Below, in pieces: positions 21,986 to 32,800 of a stretch of 64,000 nt of DNA. Within the stretch, counting starts at the first letter, position 1. The number at the start of each line of letters is the position of its first letter. The position numbers were made by a program, and so were the translations under genes. The DNA comes from Gautieria morchelliformis (lineage: Eukaryota > Basidiomycota > Agaricomycetes > Gomphales > Gomphaceae): positions 186,001-250,000 of the forward strand of contig WHVA01000112.1 of NCBI GenBank assembly GCA_015179125.1, given 5' to 3'. The notes below the pieces were generated by a model. It searched no databases. It saw nothing but the letters and a program-made list of their open reading frames with translations, and was not told the origin of the DNA.

Positions 21986-23616
21986 TCATCGAGGCCCGGG
22001 TGCATATGCGGGTAGAGTATCCACCGAACGTACGTCAGCTCGCGTTGGCGGACGAGGGAGCTGCCGCCCTCGTACAGACTCTGTTCTTCGCGTATACTCT
22101 GTTCCCCGCGTAGACTCTGACCCTCGAGTAGACTCTACCCCTGATGTAGACTCTGGCCCCCTTGTAGCCTCTGCCCTCCGTGCCAATTCTGCCCTTGAAA
22201 CCGCCTTCTCAACTACTTGCTCAGGGACTGTCGCTAGGCTAGTCCCGTCTTGTTGTGGCCCAGTATGATCTTGCGGGTTCATTTCTTGCCGTATGTTCTT
22301 TGCAATTTCAGCTGCGAGGTCCCTGACATTGAAGCTTGGGCTAGTAGTGCTTTCTGGCTCCAGAGAGCCAGCAACCGACATTGAACCTTGTGAGCGGTGT
22401 ACGTCGACTAACTGCGCAGCTGTATGTGGAGGATAATATGAATGGGCGTCATCATTTAGGTCAAGCCGGGTGAGTTGCGACATGTCACGGGATGATTGTG
22501 AGCGTATCATCTTGGTCGCTTCGGCTTCCTTTCTGTACCGTCTTCCTCTCCGGTAGGACATGAAGAGTAGGGCCAGTAGGACTACCAAGAGTACGCCCCC
22601 TACACTTCCACCAGCGATAGCGCCCTTCAAACCCGCAGATAAACCTGAAGAAGTCGAAGCATCGTTCTGTGGTGGAATAGCCGTAGCAGCGGAGGACGAC
22701 GCAGGAGGGCTGGTGATAGAAGAGTTGTCAAGCGACGTAGAAGTGGATGTGGCCATGGTCGAAGTAACGTTGGAAATGTTGGTGATGGGTATCGGGGTAT
22801 TTGTGGCCACGGCACCTACCCCTGTGAGGATAGGTGCTACAGTAGGGAGCTGAGAAGGGGCCCTAGTGAGCTTGGTAATGTGCTATGAGCGTACCCATAC
22901 CGTGGGAGGGTTCGTGAGTAATTTCGCGTTTGTGTCGAAACTATTAAAGCTCTGATTTCCACTGGCAATATTTGCATTGATTGCGCTTGGTAGAAGAACA
23001 GTTAGAGGCTGCCTCGGGGAAGGACTTGGTTTACCTCTCACTCACCCCACCATTCCATTCGTACAGTGCGAAACAGGCACAGTGACCTTACAAAAATACC
23101 ATATGGCTGTATTCCAAGTAGTTAGCTGGCTTAGCCACACCGAGGAATGAGATAACAATGTACGTTGAGTGTCATCGGTAATAGTCAGGTTCCATTCCGG
23201 GAGGGTCAGCCTTAGTGGAGGGTTGCCGGTGACTGCACTATCGAATCCACCTTGGAGCGGTGTACAAGGATTATCGAACGAGCTTTGAGTCACAGAATGA
23301 AACCTTTAGGCCAAGATATCGAGATCAGCAGGGGAATCCAGTACGGAAAGCAGAAATGGCGATAGGCTCACATGCCAGTCCATTGGAAAGTTACAATATC
23401 ACCGGTGCGAGCAGTAATAGTCTGCGGGTCAAAGAAAGAGCCGGTGTCGCCAACCTTGATCTGTAATCCAAGAACTATGCGTTAGTACTAAGGGCTGAAT
23501 ATGAAATATACTGTCGCATTGGGGATTTCGCCTACCAGATGGAAGCTTTGAGAAAATATTGATTCAATGAATGAGGCAACAAGACATATCCTGAACGTTG
23601 CGCAGGCGGGACGCAT
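21986..23616 (-). CDS. Secreted, membrane-anchored cupredoxin-domain protein
   Basis: Five exons (23616-23536, 23460-23372, 23303-23046, 22985-22901, 22849-21986) join with consistent phases to give 458 aa. Residues 1-25 look like a signal peptide (ATFRICLVASF). A cupredoxin domain of the extracellular Ser-rich fungal type follows: GDTGSFFDPQTITARTGDIV, HSVTQSSFDNPCTPLQGGFD, WYFCK, SHCTNGMVG-AIN. Likely copper ligands are the His of HSVTQS, the Cys of YFCK, the His of SHC and the Met of NGM. Then come a Ser/Thr-rich stalk, one membrane helix (GGVLLVVLLALLFMSYRRG) with a basic stop-transfer, and a cytoplasmic tail of about 170 aa with degenerate ESTRG/ESTSG repeats. It is probably a cell-surface protein; copper binding or electron transfer is inferred from the family. 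Confidence 0.85.
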
Positions 23617-25215
23617 GCTGTGCTCGGAATGAGCGGTGCAACTACGTAGGGGAAAGGGCCTGGAAGGAAAGCCTCAAGATGAGGGAAGGAGCGTGAGCTG
23701 CAGTCGAGAGAGGAAGAGGAAAGGTTAGCGCTGCGTGCGCATGGAGCCTGGGTAAGTTGGCGCGATCGATAGATGCATATGACAGGAGTCTGGGAGTCTG
23801 CGCGCTTTCGGAAGACAGAAATGGCCGCATGCACCTTTCAGATAACTATACATACAACCATCTCATTTTACCATCCAATGGAGATCTGGGTTATGGGAGT
23901 GATTGATGAATCAGGTACACACCGCCTGTCGTCGGGAGTGCGGCAACATCGCCACCGCTACCCTGGTTATTGGGGTATACGCCTTGTGATTGACCTCAGA
24001 GCTATCGTTCAGAGGACGACATCGTTGAACCTGGCACTGGAAATTGAACCATCGTACAACCATGGTTGACGACCAATAATAATATATCTGAACTCCGACG
24101 TCACGGCGTAGGCACAAATAAGGCAACTCGAAGATGGCGAGCGCTTATATAGCACGCATGTACCTGGCCAGTTGGTTTGGGAATCCCCTTGCTCTGCCTG
24201 CAACTGGAAAATCGTGGGAAAGCTGCAGGCACCAGGCAGTACCGTTGCTGCCTCGCTAGTTCCTTGTCTAATTCATAGTTTCTACTCCTCCGTGTTACTT
24301 CAAGTTCCCCGCTGTATTTCTCTGAGAGGGCAAGGGGTCTGCTAGTCGGAAAAAGCCTGCAACTGCAACGATGTCTCTAGCAAGACGGGAAAGGTTTGAC
24401 AAAGGTCGTTCTGGGCAAGTGATGTCTTACTTCCTTTCCTACTTATCCCGTCCGTCAAGCGTTATGCCAGCTTCAGCCATCGTATACTGTAGTGACTCAA
24501 GCTTGTGTCCAGAGGCTTCGCCCAAGCTTTTCAAAATCTCTCCTCGCTTCACCCATGTAATTGGAAGTACCTTCTGGTCTGTATCTCAACGGTGTGTTCT
24601 TTTCCTGCAGCATTCTCCACACTCCATGCCACTCCCGACAGACTTAGTTTCAGCTGCAACGTTGCGGGCGAATATACTATCGACCCTTGACGGCTATCGG
24701 TGCGTTGGCACCTATGTAAGTGGCACAATTATCCTTCGCTGCTCATACCTCGTGAGGTGCCCATACTTCTTTCGTTGGCTCAGAAATGCTAGGCACATAG
24801 GCCATAGTCGATGGGTGCAGGTGCCAGTGGAGCAGTGGCGACGACTTCGTTATCACCTTCCCACCGACGTTTGTACCACCATCTGTCTCAGAACTACCAC
24901 CAAGGTATCACTCCACTGGTGTTCGGACCAATGCTGATAGCATGAATTCAATGGGACTCTGGAAGCAACAAACAGATGTATACACCGAAAGCCATACACC
25001 GGCAAGCACTGGAATTCCAAACTTGAGGGGAAGTTGACTATACATTGTTTCTGCAAAGACCTAATGTTTCCACTTCATTCGCATATTTTTATTTCACAAA
25101 AATTTCAAGATTCCCGAATCTGGCGGTCAGCGCCGCTATGTGGCACTAACGATGGCTCGGAAATCGTGTCCTTACATGCCGAGCGAGATAGGCTGTACCG
25201 TTCAGAATGTACTGC
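23617..25215. other. Upstream of the cupredoxin gene; no gene recognised
   Basis: About 1.6 kb. A minus-strand TATA-like motif may lie near 24150, but this is weak. Plus-strand and minus-strand frames of up to 188 codons (24371-24937) do not resemble a known protein. Some minus-strand segments near 24600-24700 have mixed composition that could be decayed exons. Confidence 0.4.
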
Positions 25216-25995
25216 GAAGTAGCACTCAATGATGGTGCTCCGCCCGTATTCACCACGGACAACAGCGATCGCTCCATCAATGCTCAGTGCTAATAGGATA
25301 TCTGACCTGAACAGCGAACAGCGTCGTGACAACCCCAGATTTATTATACTTAGTGGCTGCAAAAATAAGTTGTGAACGATCCGAGTAGATTCCCACGTTA
25401 TCTTGTATGCGTATTGGGAAGTTAACGTACACGGCCACCAGAAATATGTCTGCGACCACGGGTACAGGTCGAATTCCACCTGTCCGCCACGTATTCACTG
25501 CCTCACCAGCGGTTTATGTCGATCAACGAAGGGAAGGTGACAGGAAGACTCAAGGCCGTACCCACGTTCCTGCATGCTTGTACAGAACCGGCCTGTAAGT
25601 TAACCGGTCTAAGTATGCGTCCTCAGCAACAGCGGCGACGACTTCGTTCGGAAAGTATTGGCGCCGCAATCATGAGGGCATAGTTGTCCATGCTGGCGTT
25701 TCCTCAGTGTCTGATCATTGAACCTTACTTCTGAGCTCGATTGCCACGGTGGCTGGGGCGTGGCCTGTCGCAGAATTTGGTCATAAGATGACCATGAAGT
25801 TTGGATCTAGTAAGGGTCGGTGGCTTAGGGGAAGGAAGATGGATACGTATGAGTTGCATTACAGCTGTGCACGGCCGTGTGGTTATACGCGCCAGGGCCT
25901 CCCCGCCTATTTGAACGATCGCTCAGCCATTCACAGCCACGCACGCGCGCGGATTTGCAGGGTGGTCCCGAACCATTATTCGTCTAAAACTCACT
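25216..25995 (-). pseudogene. Decayed copy of the flavin monooxygenase (3' half only)
   Basis: Aligns in order with exons 5-9 of the intact gene at 41243-42260. 25860-25990 matches the end of exon 5, 25740-25810 exon 6 (DPNFMVIL then TGA where the intact gene has a Tyr-Gly pair), 25590-25700 exon 7 (MDNYALMIAAPIL), 25390-25490 exon 8, and 25216-25300 the C-terminal exon (SIDGAIAVV). Stops and frameshifts are present in several exons, and the NAD/FAD-binding part is missing. Introns are retained, so it arose by DNA duplication and not retroposition. Confidence 0.8.
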
Positions 25996-26816
25996 TCGCT
26001 CAATATTGAAATAATTTCCATATTCATACTAACGCTTGGCTCTGCGTTTGAGTAGCTGTCCTTTTATCCATACTACTGCACACAGCACTGCTGTACATAT
26101 AGCGTACAGCATGCCGGGAGCTTACAAGAACCAAAATCAGGGCATGACAATTCTGATCAGAAATTAGGAAACAAGCCTGAAACACCAAGATGGGAAAAGA
26201 AAGCAAGCTGGGGGACATGGAGGAAAAGATAGCAAAGCTATGGGGCATGATCTGGATTGGTGACGAAACATTCAATTCAAGGCAGTCGTGTGCAAGAGGT
26301 GACATCCGAAAGAGGCCAGTTACCAACCGCTAATGTCAGGCGACAGTGCATGCTGATGGTGAACCCTTGATACATTGCAAAAGGTGAACATAAGAAGCGA
26401 GTGGGTGGGGGGCGTAACAACAGGAAAAAAGATAGGAGCATAGGGCGGCGGCTGCCATTTTACGTTATACGTTCATTCTCGAAAAGGGTTGGGTGGTGAC
26501 GGTAGTAGCAGAAAGAGGCTAAGTGAAAGTGAACTTGAGATGGGAGATCAGGCGGGAAGTTTGTGAGTCATTCCACGCATGCAGACCGACATGTGTTGAA
26601 AAACCGGGAGCGGATAACAGGGTGATGAGACGCGAAACAAGACGGTAGGTGTATGTCGCGGAGGAGGGCGAGTGGAAAGAGACGCCAAGAGCAATACCCT
26701 CCTCCCCCATCATCACCCCGCCTCCTCGTACGCCTAGACCAGCTTGGGCGTTGTTCTCGAGCAGTAACCGAACGGATCCCACCAACCCCCCCTCTCTAAC
26801 CTCTTTCCCCCCATAC
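25996..26816. other. Intergenic, 3' of the velB-type gene
   Basis: About 0.8 kb between the pseudogene and the velB stop. No coding signal is recognised. It probably contains the velB 3' untranslated region and terminator, but I could not identify a polyadenylation signal with confidence. Confidence 0.45.
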
Positions 26817-29800
26817 CTATTCATCCCTATGATCCGAAATAATACTCCCAATACTCAAGGGATTCTTCTTCCCATTCCCAACCCTATCCCCCGCGCCATG
26901 CCCGTGCCCGTGCCCACTCTGATTGTGGCTCTGACCGTGGGCGTGGCTACGGTTCTGGGTACCCCTGGATTGGCCTTGACTCTGGCTTTGGCTGTCGAAG
27001 CGCGCGCCCTGCAGTGACCCCACGCGGGGCGGCGTCCCCGCGCCCCTCAGCGGCGCCAGCTCGATTCTGTCCCCTGCCGCACTCGCAGCCGCACCGCCTG
27101 CACTCGCACTGGCACCAGCGCGTTCGTCCCGATAACCCCCTGACGCATATCTTGCATCATAGTATGCATGTGCGGACTGCGGACTTCCGCCTTGCCCCTG
27201 GCCCGAAGGCGCGCCCTGGGTCTGGGCCTGCGTCGCAGGCTGCTGTTGCGCCGCGGTCTGCGATTGTCCATGGAGCTGGCCTTGCCCTGCTGCTTGGTTG
27301 GGCGTCGACGCTTGTTGCGGCGGCCACCCCCTCGCGTACCCGTACCAGTCTTGTTGAGCCGGATGTGTGGGGTGCGTGTATGCCTGGTGCGGAGCATGCA
27401 GAGGATGCTGGTGAGCGTATTGAGGATGCTGCATGTACCCATAATATCCCCCGCGCGTCGGGCTCCCACCCGCCTCCTCAGTCGCCCCCGTCGTGGCATT
27501 TATACTCGGTGCTCGGCTCGCCGCGTCGGCGGCGGATGCGGTTGCAGATGGTGAGTGGGGTGTCTGGGAGCTAGGCGGGTGTGAGGGATCACTGCCGCGT
27601 GGGGGAGCGGTGGACCCGGACGTAGCAGTGACAGACACGGGGGAAGCCGGTGCAGCGTCTCCTCCGCTTCCGCCTCCTCCCCCAGGCCAGGGAGGGACAT
27701 ACGCCGGAGCCCCGCCTGCTCCAGCCGCAGGCGTAGTAGTCGCGTTGGCCGTTGACCTATTAGCTACTCCCTCTTCTGCCCCCTCTCTTCTAGGGGGTGT
27801 ACCGTGTAGGTTGGGTTGACGTAGGCTTGGCGTCTGCACGGCAGGCTGGGGCTGTGGGGGATATCCCTCGTACCAGCCTGCATATCCACCAGGCGGGGGT
27901 GGCCCAGGTGGTCCAGGAGGACCAGTCATACCGGGCGGCCCAGCGTATCGGAAGTCGTATGGCTATGCGGAGCAAGCGTCGTCAGCGATGAATATAAAAA
28001 GCGTGTGAGAATGAAATGGATATAGAACAAGCCAAAAGAGTCACAAAAAAGAAAACAACGACAAAATGCGGAAATGTCAAAACCGAAAGAAGATGCAACG
28101 CGAGAACAACGTGTCTTCTTAGGCAACCATCGGGAGTTAAGCTCCGAACGTCAACACCGCCACAGCGCAACAATATCAATCCGCTGGCTACCAGCCCCAC
28201 GACACAACCCCCCAGATCATCAGCAGGTCCAGGTCGTATGGTTCATCCCCAGCCAAGACGCGAGCCGAGAATGCGACGCCAGCGAAAACAAAGCGCGACG
28301 GAAGCGCCTGTGATCCGAACCGTGCCGGGCAATGAGCGTGGTTCGGTCCCTACTGGGAATATCAAATTATTTTCTTTTGCACCTGTGTTGCCCTCGGAGC
28401 GAGCTGCAGACCCTTCTGTGACACATCTAAGACCACAAGTCCAGAGTGGGCAATGCACGGCGGACAAATCCAACCCTTGGGTGTGCATAATACAGCAGAG
28501 TGCCGTAAGTGCCGGACGGCGGGAGCTCGGGGCAAGACGACAAGGCCGTTGAGATGCACACCACGCCTTTTCGCGTGACGAATGAGCACCGGTAAATTTA
28601 CGCATTGCCACAGCAGGAATTATCGCCGCGTCGCCATTGTCGTTCTTCGGAAGGGCCTTGGGCTACGCGACACGGCACGCCCGATTGATACCGGCATAGC
28701 CCCGCACCCTCACGCGCTCCTCCCATTGGGCAGCTCCATAAGAGACGCTCCCAGACGGGCATACCACGACGGTACTCAGGCACGCAGCCACATCCCACTT
28801 CACCTAAAATCACCAGCACGATCCGCATCTGAATTAGCTTTGCGCCACGATCGTCGCTCGGCTACGGCTCGAACCTCCAGGATCACATTCGAACTGGCCC
28901 TGGCCCCGACGTAGTGAGGTGACTGCAGCGACCGCACCTGCCACCAGGCCAGCGACATCCATCCCCCGCTCGTCTACATGTCCATATTCTACAGAGGGAC
29001 GCAACACAGACAGTCATAGAGTGAGGGCGGAATCCGAGCCAGTGTGAGGAAGAATTCAAACAGCATCAAGTGCACGGGTCGACCAGCACCACGGTGGACA
29101 AAGTCGCCAGGACTCGCGCACCAATTTCGCTGCAGTAACTCCGTGGATATACCACCCCAGATCGCCAGCATTACGCACCAGCAATTTGACCACTGGGCGC
29201 CAGAGAAGATAGAGTTCCCTCGGTATTACGGCCAAGTTCATAGAAGATAGATGAGCAACGTGTGGTGACCATTCCATAAGGGTTTTCATTAAGTGAGCCA
29301 GCGATCATACACCCCTCATTTCCGAGGCGTGCGTCTGAGCTCTGTGCCAGATAACTCTGGAGGGGGCAAATGGAGCTCCTAAGGTGTAACGCGATCGGGG
29401 TTCCCACCGAAAACCGAAAGTTGAACTGACGCGGCGCGGCTCTCTTCCCGTCCTTGCGCCGAAAAGCAGACGCAGAGGAGACACGTCACCACTTGGGAGA
29501 GGGCTTAGGGTGCGAATCTGTGAATGAGATGTGGGGTGTGGGGGGGACTGAAGGTAGGTCGCGTCGCGTCCAGGAACCCGGGAGAGTCCAAACCCAACGT
29601 CCCAACAGCTCCACCGCGTCGATTGGAAAACACATCGTCGAATGAAGGGGGTACGTCAAGAATCCATCAAACCCCTGGGAATTCCCGCGAGCGCCTGTAT
29701 TCACACACCTCGTCCTCGAGGCGGCTTCCATCACCGTTCGGCACTTTGGAATGAAAGACCCCAGGTGGCAGTGCTTCTGTTTCTCGGCTCGACTCCAACC

Positions 29801-32800
29801 CGGTGGTCGGAGAATCAAAAATCAAAGAAATAAAACACCAATCACGAAAAACACCAACCACGCCAAACACCCATCATGAAAAACAACAAACACGAACAAC
29901 ACCAATCACGTCACACGCCCATCACCACTCATGCGCAAATCACACGGCAATCCATCATCACCACTCGCGCGCATTCCCACGGCACTCCAGCACCACTAGT
30001 CACCCCCATCAACGCACGCGAACCCCAAAACGCAAAGAAAAAAAAAGCCGCCCAAAAGCGATCCATATAAAAGCCCCCCTCTCCTCCCCCAACCTGGCCA
30101 CCAACACACATCCCCCTCCCATCCCCGTCTCCCTCTCACAAAAAGAAAGGGCAGCTGTCATCGAAAACCCACCTGATGCCTATATTCCCATCCGTACCCC
30201 TCCCCACCGGGCCCAGGTGGCCCCGGCGGCGGAGGAGGCGGTGGCGGTGGCGGCCCTCGATACGGCCCCGCACCCCCCCCGCCCTCGCTCGTCGCTCGGT
30301 ACTCGCGCCCCGCGTACTCTCCGCGCGGGGCCGATGTCGTGTGTTGAGTAGGTTGCTGTGTGGGGTGCTGGCCGCCGTGTTGAGTTGCTGACTGCGGCGG
30401 TGGCTGGCCGCCGTGTTGAGGTTGCTGCGATTGAGGCGGCGGCGGCGGCGGCGCCGACGGGGGGTATACCTCCCCACCGCGATACTCGCCCCGTCCCTGC
30501 GTCGGCGGCGGCGGGGCTGCAGCAGCGCTTCCCGATCCTGGCGGCGTCCCCGCGGCAGGGGCACCCGGAGCGGCCGGCGGGCCACCCGCGGGCGCGGGAA
30601 CCGGTGGTGTCGCGTACCCGTAGTGTGGCGGGGGTGGCGGTGGCCCGTAGTCCCTATACACATCCCTATACGCATGCGGCGGCGGCGCGCCACGCGGGTC
30701 CGCATACCCCGGCGCCCCAGGCGGGCCCGGGGGCGGCGCGCCGTACGCGCGGGGGTCGCCGTACGGCAGCGGGGGGGCATACCCCGCTGCGGGTGCGCCG
30801 GGCGCGGGCGGGTACGGCATCTGGTAGTGCGGCGGGTAGTGTGGATGGGTGTAAGGGGGCGGCGGGTACGGGAGCCCGGGGTGCGGGTGCTGCGCAGGGT
30901 GGAGCGGGTGCTGCGCGGGGTGCGGGTACCCCGCGGCGGGGTCGTGCGGGGGGTGCGCCGCGTCGCCTTGGGCGGAAGCTGGTGCGGGGGGCGCCGCCGT
31001 GTTGGGCGGCGGCGGCGGGGCGGGCGCGCCCGTCAGCGCGGGGTCTATGACGCTCACATTGACACCCCACCCGCCCGCGGCGGGGTCCGGGTGATGAGGG
31101 TGCCTCATCTGCTGCTGTACGATCGACTGGTCGCCCTGCTCCTCCTCAAGCCTAGTCCTCTTCCGCCGCCCGCTGCCGCCACTCCGCGCGCCCCTCCTCT
31201 TGCCCCTCTCGTCCTCCTCATATTCGTCCTCGTCGTCGTCGTCGTCGTCGTCGTCGTCTCCGTGCCCGCCACCGCCGGATGGGTTGGAGCGGGAAGGGCG
31301 CTTACGCACACGAATGTCCTTCCGTATGCGAATCTTAATCCCTTGATCAGCGAGAGAGCACGAGAGACCCGTGGATTCTGGGGGAGGGGAAGAGGCGTCA
31401 GTGTCAATGACGGAAGGCGGGGTTTATATGAGCCTGGAAAACAAAACAAGGAGGAAAAGAAGAAAGAAGAAAGAAAAGAACGAAGAGCAAGAAAAGAACA
31501 GAGTAAGAAATACAAGGGCACAGAATACAAAGGACACATTAACAAGGGGCATAGCGCCGAGGCGCGCTAAAGCCATCGCGTCTCATCACGTGCCGGAAAG
31601 CAATCCTCATCACGTAAAAAGCGCCTAAAGCACGTGGTTTGCATGTGGGAGCCGCTTTGTAAAGGCAGCTCGCAAAGTGGGAAATAGCAAGTCCAGGCAG
31701 CCAAGATGCAGAGCGACATGTCTGCCCAAACATCTGCGCTGACGGGCCGCGCATAAGCAGGTCGAGAGAACGCTCCCACTCCCGGGCCTGGACCACGCAA
31801 GCACCCCACGCGCCCCGGGCCAACCACGCATGACCGCCGCAGGACGGGCCCAGGCCGCAGTCAAAGTGCAGAGGGCGGTGGATACATAAACTTCTGCGCG
31901 GACAGGGTGCGCAGGAGGAGAATGTTAAGACACCGCTCCCGCGCCTCGACGCGGACACTCCACGCATCCCGGGACGCGCGCATGACCGCCGCAGGAACGC
32001 CCAAGGCTCCAGTAACACAGCCCAGCGAGGTATCTCCCCGACTCTGCGCAGACACGCGCCGTGTACGGTGGAAAAATACCGCTCCCATGGCCATGGACCG
32101 GGTCCTAGACATGAACCTGCACCGGACCCGGATCAGGATCGAGCGACCACCCTCCACCGAACCCATCCCGGGACGCGCGCATGATCGCCGCTCGTGCGCA
32201 TGCCGGGCCCAGGCGACAGCCAAAGTGCCGAGTGCGGTGCCGCCGCCACCTCTGCGCGCGCAGAAGGCAAATCAGACAAACACAGCGTTAGGACACAAGG
32301 ACACCGCTCCGGCTCCTCGACAGCGACCTGGACCGGGACACGGATCGAGCGACCACCCTACCCTCCCGGGACGCGCGCATGACCGCCGCAGGACGGGCCC
32401 AGGGCGTAATCAAAGACTGAGGGCGGTGGATACATAAACTTCTGCGCGGACAGGGTGCGCAAGAGGAGAATGTTAAGACACCGCTCCCGCGCCTCGACGC
32501 GGACCTGGACATGAACCTGGACACTCCACGCATCCCGGGACGCGCGCCTGACCGCCGCAGGACCACCCCAGGCTCCGGTAACACAGCCCATCGAGGTGTC
32601 TCCCCGACTCTGCGCGGACACGCGCTGAGTACGGTGAAACGACACCGCTCCCGCTCTTGGCCATGGACCGGGTCCTAGACATGAACCTGCACCGGGCCCG
32701 AGATCAGGATCGAGCGACCACCCCCCATCCAACCCATCCCGGGACGCGCGCCTGACCGTCGCTCGAACACATTCCGGGCACAGGCGAAGTCACAGCGCCG

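Noticed and set aside
24371-24937. 188-codon plus-strand frame
   Set aside because: It has no recognisable domain and unconvincing composition, lies opposite other equally long frames, and has no matching neighbouring exons.
31237-31262. Trinucleotide GTC/CGT run as a stand-alone repeat element
   Set aside because: It is the coding sequence of the poly-Asp tract in velB and is listed there.
30413-31570. 385-codon plus-strand frame rich in Arg/Val/Gly
   Set aside because: It is the shadow of the Pro/Gly-rich velB exon in very GC-rich DNA. The minus frame continues the velvet protein with consistent splice phases.
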